The notes under the pieces: model-generated
Told to the model about the DNA's origin: nothing
What the model saw: only the letters and a program-made list of their open reading frames with translations
Database searches by the model: none
Origin: Acholeplasmataceae bacterium
Lineage (GTDB): Bacteria; Bacillota_I; Bacilli_A; ML615J-28; CAG-698
Assembly: GCA_012840905.1 (NCBI GenBank)
Contig: DUVT01000109.1
Span: 1 to 5,724 of the forward strand
Reading direction: 5' to 3'
Length of the DNA: 5,724 nt
Translations under genes and position numbers: made by a program
Part shown: positions 1-5,724 of the stretch, one piece after another
Numbering within the stretch: position 1 is the stretch's first letter
Layout: each line of letters begins with the position of its first letter

Positions 1-1
1 A

Positions 2-286
2 AGAAATAAAGATAAATTATATAATAAAAAGACAGCATACTTTTTATGTAACGCTTTTACAAGCAAAACTGAAAAAGTATTACAAGATAATATTGACCCA
101 AAATTATTTAATCGGGCACTGATAATTTCAAGTTTTGGTGGAGAAATTGACTTAGAAAAGCAAAAGGGACTTGATAGAATTATTGTTAAGCTAGCTAAAA
201 AGTTAAAAAGTTTTAAACCACCACAAATTGATCATGATGCAATTGAAAAGTTTGCGATTGAAGTTAAACAAATTGGGCTGAGGTGA
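2..286 (+). CDS. C-terminal end of a flavodoxin-domain (HemG-like) protein, 5' truncated by window edge
   Basis: Reading frame 2 is open from the window edge to a TGA at 284-286 and gives 94 residues, so the N-terminal part including any FMN phosphate loop is missing. What is seen: a hydrophobic strand (KTAYFLCNAF, residues 10-19), a Lys/Glu-rich helix, then ALIISSFGGEID (39-50) followed by a basic helix (RIIVKLAKKLK). The order strand, helix, 'p.lf..a', a strand ending in F-G-G, then a Lys-rich helix resembles the C-terminal half of flavodoxin-domain proteins related to protoporphyrinogen oxidase HemG. These bind FMN and act in the cytoplasm as small redox proteins. The family call is by pattern only, and the catalytic half cannot be inspected. 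No membrane segment is visible. The stop lies one base before the first ATG of the next gene, which suggests co-transcription. Codon use matches the neighbours. Confidence 0.5.
   Translation, partial: RNKDKLYNKKTAYFLCNAFTSKTEKVLQDNIDPKLFNRALIISSFGGEIDLEKQKGLDRIIVKLAKKLKSFKPPQIDHDAIEKFAIEVKQIGLR
280..286 (+). promoter_or_regulatory. Shine-Dalgarno site of the cysteine hydrolase, inside the end of the upstream gene
   Basis: GAGGTGA matches the 16S rRNA anti-Shine-Dalgarno complement well and contains the upstream gene's TGA stop. Two adjacent ATG codons follow (288 and 291). From the GAGGTG core the spacing is 2 nt to the first ATG and 5 nt to the second, so the second is the better placed start. 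The overlap of ribosome binding site and stop codon suggests translational coupling between the two genes. Confidence 0.7.
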
Positions 287-290
287 GATG

Positions 291-815
291 ATGAAAAAAC
301 TATTAATAGTTGTTGATTTTCAAGTTGATTTTGTAACTGGTGCATTAGGTTTTCCAAAGGCAAAAGAAGTTGAAGAAGTTATATATGAAAAGATAAAATT
401 ATATCAAAAAAATAATGATGATATAATCTTTACTTTTGATACACATGATGATAATTATTTAAATACAGTTGAAGGTAAAAAGTTACCAATTGTTCACTGT
501 ATCAAAGGTACAAAAGGGCATGCTTTGTATGGCAAGGTAAATGAATTTAAAGATCGTGGTGTTAGTTTTGAAAAGCCAACATTTGGATCGCTTGACTTAG
601 GAATTTATTTAAAAGATAAAAATTATCAAGAAATTGAAGTTTGTGGATTAGTATCTAATATCTGTGTAATCTCAAATGCAGTGATTGCAAAAAGTGCAAT
701 TCCTAATGCAGTAATCAAAGTTGATGCAAAAGCGACTGCAAGTTTTGATGAAGATTTGCATGAAAAAGCCTTAGATGTATTAGAAGGATTACATGTAGAA
801 GTAGTAAATAGATAG
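291..815 (+). CDS. Isochorismatase-superfamily cysteine hydrolase, probable nicotinamidase (PncA-like)
   Basis: A 174-residue cytoplasmic alpha/beta hydrolase, close to the usual family length of about 180-210. From the Met at 291, the catalytic triad is visible: Asp9 in VVDFQVDF, Lys95 in EKPTFGS, and Cys125 in CGLVSNICV, which also carries the family's 'cG....iCV' signature. Asp50 and His52 (FDTHDD) and His69 (PIVHC) match the Asp/His/His metal ligands of nicotinamidases, and H-C-x-K-G-T-x-G follows as in that group. The likely reaction is deamidation of nicotinamide to nicotinate for NAD salvage. Other superfamily members hydrolyse isochorismate, ureidoacrylate or N-carbamoyl compounds, so the substrate is inferred from the metal ligands. 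The gene sits directly behind the flavodoxin-like gene and is followed by a terminator, so it is the last gene of its unit. The alternative start at 288 adds one Met but lies too close to the ribosome binding site. No signal peptide is seen. Confidence 0.88.
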   Translation: MKKLLIVVDFQVDFVTGALGFPKAKEVEEVIYEKIKLYQKNNDDIIFTFDTHDDNYLNTVEGKKLPIVHCIKGTKGHALYGKVNEFKDRGVSFEKPTFGSLDLGIYLKDKNYQEIEVCGLVSNICVISNAVIAKSAIPNAVIKVDAKATASFDEDLHEKALDVLEGLHVEVVNR

Positions 816-828
816 GAAATATTCGCTT

Positions 829-863
829 AAATAAGTTAACTATTTTAGTTAACTTATTTTTTT
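829..863 (+). terminator. Rho-independent terminator after the hydrolase gene
   Basis: The arms 829-840 (AAATAAGTTAAC) and 848-859 (GTTAACTTATTT) are perfect 12-bp reverse complements. The loop TATTTTA (841-847) could add two more A-T pairs. A T run at 857-863 forms the U-tract. The stem is AT-rich, as expected in this genome, with only two G-C pairs. It starts 13 bp after the hydrolase stop. The opposite strand has only a poor U-tract, so it probably serves plus-strand transcription only. Confidence 0.85.
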
Positions 864-871
864 ATTCAAAA

Positions 872-900
872 TTGCAATTGCTAGTTTTATATTATATAAT
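872..900 (+). promoter_or_regulatory. Sigma-A-type promoter of the addBA operon
   Basis: The -35 box TTGCAA (872-877; consensus TTGACA) and the perfect -10 box TATAAT (895-900) are separated by exactly 17 nt. Transcription would start near 907, giving a short leader of about 23 nt before addB. It lies between the preceding terminator and the addB ribosome binding site AGAGGT (917-922, 7 nt before the ATG). No operator palindrome is seen around it, which fits constitutive expression. AT-rich sequence yields chance TATAAT boxes, but the box match, spacing and position together are strong. Confidence 0.8.
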
Positions 901-929
901 AGGTGTAAAGTTAGGTAGAGGTTGAAATT

Positions 930-3362
930 ATGAAGCTACATGAAATTTTAGAAAAAGATAATTTAATTATCATATGTAATAATGATTTAAAACATAAATT
1001 AATTGCTAGAAGTAATGGTCTTAAAAACATTATTTATAAAACATACAAAGAATTTAGCACTGATTTGTTAGGTGAGTATAAAAAGTTTGCTTATTTAAAA
1101 CTATCTAAAGAAGAAAATATTAATCCTGAATTTACAAATATAAAACTAAAAAATAGTTTAATTGTAAATAAACAAACTAATAGCGAAAAAGTAAATAACC
1201 TTTATACTATTAAGAATGATTATCAGAAATACTTAGATCTAAACCCCCTAATTATGAATTTATATAAAAATCGTGAAGTAATAATAATTGATGAACTAAT
1301 TACAAGCGATGAGTATTATTTAGCTTATTCATTATTAACAGAAGTTAATGAAAATGTAAAAATAATTGATTTAAAAGAAGAACAAAAGAAAGAGTTTAAA
1401 GTATTTGAGTTTAATAATTATAAAGAGGAAGTAAATAATTTATTAATACAAATTGGTAGATTAATTGAAGAAGGTGTAAACGCAGAAAAGATAAAAGTTG
1501 AAGTTCCTGCTTCATACTATCCATATATGGAAGAAGTATTTAGCCTTGCCAATATAGCTTTAAATATCGAAGAAAATAAAAGCTTAAGTAGTTATGAAAT
1601 TACAAAAAAAATAATTAATGAATTAAATAGTTTAAAGTCTATGAATGCAACAGATGCATTTAGTTATTTAATTGAAGAATATAGTAGTTATGATAATGAG
1701 ATTTTCAAGAAAATTGTTAGAGTATTTAATTCATATTTAAAATGGGATTTTAAAATTGGTGAGATATATGAAGATTTACTTTATACTTTAAAATTGACTA
1801 GTTATAGTCCGAAATATCTTGGTGGAATAAGTGTTGGTAAATTAAATAATAAATTTATTGAAGAAAATGATTATGTATTTATTTTAGGTTTAAACCAAGA
1901 TGTCTATCCAGTTGTAGTTCGTGATGATGAATACTTACTAGACTATGAAAGAAAAGAATTAGGTTTACTTACTAGCGGAGAAAAAAATGATATTGTATCA
2001 AAGTACACACTAAAATTTTTAAAAAACGTTAAGAATTTATATTTAAGTTATGCTAATCTTACTCCTGAAGGAGTTAAGCCTATATCTAGTATTGTGAGTA
2101 TATTAGAAGAAAATTGTAAAGTAAATATAACTAAACAAAAAAGTGAAGAATTAGTATTTTACTCTAGAAGGCTTGGTGAAATTGAACTTGGAAAACATTT
2201 AGACTTATTTTATAAGTATGATGTAAAAAGCGAAAAACTTATTTCTTTAAATAATGAATTTAAAAATAACATATATCGTAAGTACGATAACAGTTTTGAT
2301 ATGATAGATCCAAGTGTTTTAGAAAATTATCTAGCAAATGGACTTAACTTATCCTATACTGCAATTGATAAATATTATAAATGTGGCTTTTTATTCTACT
2401 TAGAAAATGTTTTGAAAATTAAAAGAGTAGGAAATGAAGAAAGCTTATTTATTGGAAGTTTAGTTCATGATGTGTTATATGAAATCTTTAGCACAGAAAA
2501 AATAGATAACTTAAAAGAATTTATGACTGGTGTAGTTAGTGATTATCTTTCGAAAAACAATTATGAATTAGCTAAAAAAGAAAAGTTCTTTGTTGATAAG
2601 TATTTAAATGTATTGGTCCACTTATTCAACTTTATAAAAAGTTTTGATCAAAACTCTAGTTTTAAAATATATGGTCTAGAAAAAGAGTTCAGGCTTACTT
2701 TAAGTGATAATGTCCACTTAAAAGGATTTATTGATAAAGTACTAACTGTAAAAATAGAAGATGTTAACTATGCAATCGTAGTTGACTATAAGACTGGTAG
2801 TACTGATTTTGATCTGAATTTAATTGTTCATGGTCTTAATATGCAAATAATGTTTTATTTTTACTTTTTAAATAATAGTGGAGCCAAGAAGTATAAATTT
2901 GCTGGTGGCTACCTCCAAGGTGTCCTACCTACAAATCCATTTGGTTACGAAGAAAATAAAACATATTTAGAACAGTTGTATGATCACTTTAAGCTCTCAG
3001 GTTATAGTAATAGCGATAAAGAGATTTTAAATTTAATCGATCAAAACATTGAAGCAACAAGTAAATATATAAAAGGCATTAGATTTAAAAATGATGGCTC
3101 ATTTTATAGTACAACTCTAAAACGTGTAATTGATAATGAAACATTTAGTAGATTGTTAAACTTTACAGAAGAAAAAATTACTGATGCTGTTAGTAATATA
3201 AAAAAAGGTAACTTCAAAATTAACCCGAAACAAGTTGGTAACTTTGATTCTTGTATTTATTGTCCTTATCAAGATTTATGTTTTAGAACTAATCGTGATT
3301 ATGAAGTGCTAGAAAAGTATGAAGATTTTGAATTTCTTGGAGGAAAAGATGATTCCAATTAA
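930..3362 (+). CDS. addB: AddB/RexB subunit of the AddAB helicase-nuclease, short form without Walker A
   Basis: Second subunit of the double-strand-break resection enzyme AddAB, which prepares 3' single-stranded ends for RecA. The N-terminal half (about 1-450) is a worn UvrD-like fold: it shows IIIDEL (118-123), a segment ending ILGLNQDVYP (318-327) typical of AddB, the following DDEYLLDYERKELG, and LYLSYA (370-375). The C-terminal half is a PD-(D/E)XK nuclease: GSLVHDVL (His513), LEKEF (Glu584/586), GFIDK (Asp602), VVDYKTG (Asp619, Lys621) and MQIMFY (Gln639). Four cysteines for a 4Fe-4S cluster flank it: Cys485 (YKCGFLFYL) and Cys775, Cys778, Cys784 in the C-x2-C-x5-C spacing of Bacillus AddB. 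At 810 residues it is well below the roughly 1,150 of Bacillus AddB, and no GxxGxGKT loop is present near the N-terminus, as in RexB. CG replaces the usual CPF at the first cysteine. The ATG at 930 has AGAGGT 7 nt upstream. The gene overlaps addA by 14 bp. Confidence 0.95.
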   Translation: MKLHEILEKDNLIIICNNDLKHKLIARSNGLKNIIYKTYKEFSTDLLGEYKKFAYLKLSKEENINPEFTNIKLKNSLIVNKQTNSEKVNNLYTIKNDYQKYLDLNPLIMNLYKNREVIIIDELITSDEYYLAYSLLTEVNENVKIIDLKEEQKKEFKVFEFNNYKEEVNNLLIQIGRLIEEGVNAEKIKVEVPASYYPYMEEVFSLANIALNIEENKSLSSYEITKKIINELNSLKSMNATDAFSYLIEEYSSYDNEIFKKIVRVFNSYLKWDFKIGEIYEDLLYTLKLTSYSPKYLGGISVGKLNNKFIEENDYVFILGLNQDVYPVVVRDDEYLLDYERKELGLLTSGEKNDIVSKYTLKFLKNVKNLYLSYANLTPEGVKPISSIVSILEENCKVNITKQKSEELVFYSRRLGEIELGKHLDLFYKYDVKSEKLISLNNEFKNNIYRKYDNSFDMIDPSVLENYLANGLNLSYTAIDKYYKCGFLFYLENVLKIKRVGNEESLFIGSLVHDVLYEIFSTEKIDNLKEFMTGVVSDYLSKNNYELAKKEKFFVDKYLNVLVHLFNFIKSFDQNSSFKIYGLEKEFRLTLSDNVHLKGFIDKVLTVKIEDVNYAIVVDYKTGSTDFDLNLIVHGLNMQIMFYFYFLNNSGAKKYKFAGGYLQGVLPTNPFGYEENKTYLEQLYDHFKLSGYSNSDKEILNLIDQNIEATSKYIKGIRFKNDGSFYSTTLKRVIDNETFSRLLNFTEEKITDAVSNIKKGNFKINPKQVGNFDSCIYCPYQDLCFRTNRDYEVLEKYEDFEFLGGKDDSN
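3339..3343 (+). promoter_or_regulatory. addA Shine-Dalgarno embedded in the addB coding end
   Basis: GGAGG, a perfect core site, lies within the last codons of addB (encoding Leu-Gly-Gly) and is 5 nt upstream of the addA ATG at 3349. It is stronger than the addB site. Ribosomes finishing addB at 3362 would pass directly over the addA start, which supports coupled translation and matched subunit amounts. Confidence 0.85.
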
Positions 3363-5724
3363 ACCTAAAAATGTAATTTGGAGCGATGAGCAGTGGCAAG
3401 CAATCCATGAACATGGTAAAAACATTCTCGTAAGTGCTGGTGCTGGAAGTGGTAAGACTGCTGTTTTAACTGAGAGAATAATTGAAATTTTAAAAAAAGG
3501 GGTTAGTATAGACCGCTTAATAGTATTAACCTTTACTAAAGCTGCAGCATCTGAGATGAAAGAGAGAGTTCGAAGTGAACTCCAAAAAATTGTCTCTACT
3601 CATCCAGAACTAACTAATAACTTAACTTATCTTGACCAAGCAAATATTCAAACTTTCGACTCATTTGCTTTAGAGATAGTAAAAAAATATCACTACTTTC
3701 TTGATGTAAGTAGAGAGATTAATATTGGCGATAAGGTTTTACTTGATTTAAAACGTAAGGAAATTATCAATGATGTTTTTAATGATTTCTATGAAAGTGA
3801 GAATAAAGCATTTTATGATTTTATAAATACATTTACAATCAAAAATGATAACCTCCTCCAACAATACCTTTTCCAAATCTGTTTAGGATTGGACTTATTA
3901 ATCGATAAAGATAAGTATTTAGAAAGTTATATAGCTAATTACTATAATGAAGTAGTATATAATGATCGCCTTACTGAATATCTTGATTTAATAAAATTTA
4001 CAGTTGAGAGAATTAGAAAACATCTAAGAAGAATTGATAATATTATTACAGATGAAGTATTAGTAAATTATAGTGAAAGATTAAAGGATAGTCTTGCTGA
4101 TTTACTAGCATCTAGAACATACCGTGGTTTTCGAGAATCTGTAGATATAAAACTACCACAAATACCAAGAAATGGTGATATAGAAGAAAAAGAGTTAGTT
4201 AGACGTGAAAGAGTTAAAATTTCCGATTTATTAAAAGAACTCAAAAGCATGCTTAGTTATGCAAGTGAAGATGAAATTATAAATGAATTAAAAAGTACTA
4301 AAGATCATGCTAGTGTGATTATTAAAATAGTAAAAGAAGTAGAATCAAGATTTTGGGATTATAAGAAAAAGATAAATTTATTTGACTTTTTAGATATCGC
4401 AAAGTTAGCAATTACTCTATTTGAAACTAACAATGAATTAAGAGATTATTATCAAAGCCATATTTATGAGATTTTAATCGATGAATATCAAGATACAAAT
4501 GATATTCAAGAAGCATTAATTAGTAAAATTTCAAACAATAATGTTTATATGGTTGGCGATATAAAGCAATCAATTTATCGTTTTCGTAATGCTAATCCAG
4601 AAATCTTTAAAAATAAATATTTAGATTTTAAAGCAAGTAATAAAGATGTTGCAATTGATCTTGTAAAAAACTTTAGATCTAGAAAAGAAGTATTAGATAA
4701 TATTAATTTAGTTTTTAATAAGGTTATGAGCTTAGAGTTAGGTGGGGTTGATTATGATGATAATCATAGTTTGAAATTTGGAAATCTCGCTTACTTAAAA
4801 AACATAGCCCCTCAAGACTATAACTTTGATATTCTTACATATGAAAGTGATGAATCTGACTTAACTAGTGTTGAAAAAGAAGCATTTATAGTTGCGCGCG
4901 ATATAAAGAAAAAAATTGATGAAAAGTATCAAGTATTTGATAAAAAGCTTGGTACGTTAAGAGATGCTCACTTTGGTGATTTTACAATCCTAGCAAGTGG
5001 TAAGAAAAACTTTGAAACATATAAAAAAGTATTTGAATATTTTAATTTGCCACTTGTAATTCATAAAGAAGAAGACTTTATTAGGAGTAACGAAATTTAT
5101 GTTATTAAAAACATCTTAAGAGCAATTCATTCTTTAAATGATTTACAGTATTATAAAGATAATTTTAAAGATGCAATTTTAAGTTTATTAAGAAGTTTTC
5201 TTGTAGAAGCAAGTGATAAGGATATTTCTTTAATCTTTTTAGGAGATATTAAGGAAGGCTTAAATTTGCGTTTTCCTAAAATATACAGTTCCTTGATTAA
5301 TATTTCGCGAAAGGTTGAAAATTTGACCCTGAGCGAAATTTTGGGGGAAATTTACAAAGAATTTGACATTTATTATAAAGTAGTTAAACTTGGTGATGTA
5401 GAAGATAAAGAAAATAAATTAAATTATTTTCTAGCAAAGTTTAGTGAGTTTGATAATTTAAATTTTACCTTACTTGATGCAATTAACTATTTAGAAGAAA
5501 TAATTAATAGTAAAGATTTAGATATTGATATTGGCATGAAAAGTGAGATTGCAAAAGATGCAATTAATATGATGACAATACATATGTCTAAGGGATTAGA
5601 GTTTCCGGTTTGTTATTATGTAGATTTAAGTGTAAGGTTTGTCTATAAAGAATTAAATGACAGGATTCTTTTTGATAAAGAATATGGGATAATTATTCCT
5701 GTATTTAGGGAAGGCTTAAAAGAT
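3349..5724 (+). CDS. addA: AddA/RexA helicase-nuclease subunit, 3' truncated by window edge
   Basis: The frame is open for 792 codons to the window end without a stop. Family members are about 1,200 residues, so roughly a third is missing. This is the 3'-5' SF1A (UvrD/Rep-type) ATP-dependent helicase motor of AddAB. Motifs in order: Q motif WSDEQWQAI (Gln15); Walker A AGAGSGKT (30-37, Lys36); motif Ia LTFTKAAASEM (60-70); IQTFDSFA (100-107), where Asp104 replaces the common His; DF.D (346-349); Walker B ILIDEYQDTN (375-384, Asp378/Glu379); motif III VGDIKQSIYRFR (402-413, Gln407); motif IV NFRS (441-444, Arg443); and motif V MTIHMSKGLEFP (742-753). Motif VI (the arginine-finger motif, usually YVALTR-like) and the C-terminal PD-(D/E)XK nuclease must lie past 5724. 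The start at 3349 is fixed by GGAGG 5 nt upstream and by alignment of MIPIKP..VIWSDEQW with Bacillus AddA-type N-termini. It acts on DNA ends in complex with AddB, in the cytoplasm. Confidence 0.97.
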   Translation, partial: MIPIKPKNVIWSDEQWQAIHEHGKNILVSAGAGSGKTAVLTERIIEILKKGVSIDRLIVLTFTKAAASEMKERVRSELQKIVSTHPELTNNLTYLDQANIQTFDSFALEIVKKYHYFLDVSREINIGDKVLLDLKRKEIINDVFNDFYESENKAFYDFINTFTIKNDNLLQQYLFQICLGLDLLIDKDKYLESYIANYYNEVVYNDRLTEYLDLIKFTVERIRKHLRRIDNIITDEVLVNYSERLKDSLADLLASRTYRGFRESVDIKLPQIPRNGDIEEKELVRRERVKISDLLKELKSMLSYASEDEIINELKSTKDHASVIIKIVKEVESRFWDYKKKINLFDFLDIAKLAITLFETNNELRDYYQSHIYEILIDEYQDTNDIQEALISKISNNNVYMVGDIKQSIYRFRNANPEIFKNKYLDFKASNKDVAIDLVKNFRSRKEVLDNINLVFNKVMSLELGGVDYDDNHSLKFGNLAYLKNIAPQDYNFDILTYESDESDLTSVEKEAFIVARDIKKKIDEKYQVFDKKLGTLRDAHFGDFTILASGKKNFETYKKVFEYFNLPLVIHKEEDFIRSNEIYVIKNILRAIHSLNDLQYYKDNFKDAILSLLRSFLVEASDKDISLIFLGDIKEGLNLRFPKIYSSLINISRKVENLTLSEILGEIYKEFDIYYKVVKLGDVEDKENKLNYFLAKFSEFDNLNFTLLDAINYLEEIINSKDLDIDIGMKSEIAKDAINMMTIHMSKGLEFPVCYYVDLSVRFVYKELNDRILFDKEYGIIIPVFREGLKD

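Noticed and set aside
284..286. TGA possibly read as Trp (Mycoplasma code), fusing the first gene to downstream sequence
   Set aside because: Read-through meets another TGA within a dozen codons and no sensible domain. The Trp residues in AddB (272) and AddA (11, 16, 336) use TGG, and the TGA sits exactly at a gene junction.
1974..1978. AGCGG, the Bacillus subtilis Chi sequence, on the plus strand within addB (another on the minus strand at 3513-3517)
   Set aside because: A 5-mer found twice in 5.7 kb with no orientation bias is no evidence of Chi, and the Chi of this lineage is unknown.
4068..4250. A 60-codon open frame on the minus strand
   Set aside because: It lies wholly opposite the well-supported addA frame, has no recognisable domain, and its Ser/Leu-rich product is what the antisense of Glu/Lys/Asp-rich AT codons gives.
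4894..4900. GCGCGCG run in AT-rich surroundings
   Set aside because: It encodes an in-frame Ala-Arg pair in addA. It is a local rarity with no repeat or partner elsewhere in the window.
1..5724. CRISPR array, tRNA/rRNA, insertion sequence or riboswitch
   Set aside because: No regularly spaced repeats, cloverleaf or GC-rich RNA-gene islands, transposase motifs or long structured leaders were seen. Apart from 114 bp at 816-929, essentially all sequence is coding.

Overview
The window is very AT-rich and holds tightly packed plus-strand genes with TTA/AGA/AAA/GAA-dominated codon use. All four tryptophans seen in the two large genes are encoded by TGG, and the first gene ends on TGA directly in front of the next gene. 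This fits the standard bacterial code (table 11) rather than the Mycoplasma code. A low-GC member of the Bacillota/Mycoplasmatota side of the tree (for example an uncultured Bacilli lineage of the RF39, Erysipelotrichales, Acholeplasma or Izemoplasma type) is the likely source. That placement is inferred from composition and gene content only.

Layout. (1) Positions 2-286 carry the last 94 codons of a gene cut by the window edge. Its C-terminus resembles the flavodoxin-domain (HemG-like) family. (2) Positions 291-815 encode a small cysteine hydrolase of the isochorismatase/nicotinamidase superfamily, with a complete Asp-Lys-Cys triad and the Asp/His/His metal ligands typical of nicotinamidases. 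Its Shine-Dalgarno overlaps the end of the upstream gene, so the two look like one operon. (3) A strong intrinsic terminator (829-863) closes this unit. (4) A near-consensus sigma-A-type promoter (872-900, TTGCAA-17 nt-TATAAT) opens the next one. (5) addB (930-3362) and addA (3349 to beyond the window end) overlap by 14 bp and form the AddAB/RexAB helicase-nuclease operon.

How they work together. AddA is the UvrD/Rep-type SF1 helicase, and all its N-terminal helicase motifs up to the SKGLEF motif are visible. Its own nuclease domain lies beyond the window. AddB supplies the second PD-(D/E)XK nuclease, pinned by a four-cysteine 4Fe-4S cluster. Together they resect double-strand breaks and, in studied relatives, respond to a Chi sequence to start RecA-dependent repair. 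This AddB is markedly short (810 aa) and lacks a recognisable Walker A motif, so it is more RexB-like than Bacillus-AddB-like.

I see no RNA gene, mobile element, CRISPR array or phage feature. The content is ordinary housekeeping, and I found no convincing sign of an undescribed system. The most interesting points are the reduced AddB and the addB/addA translational overlap.
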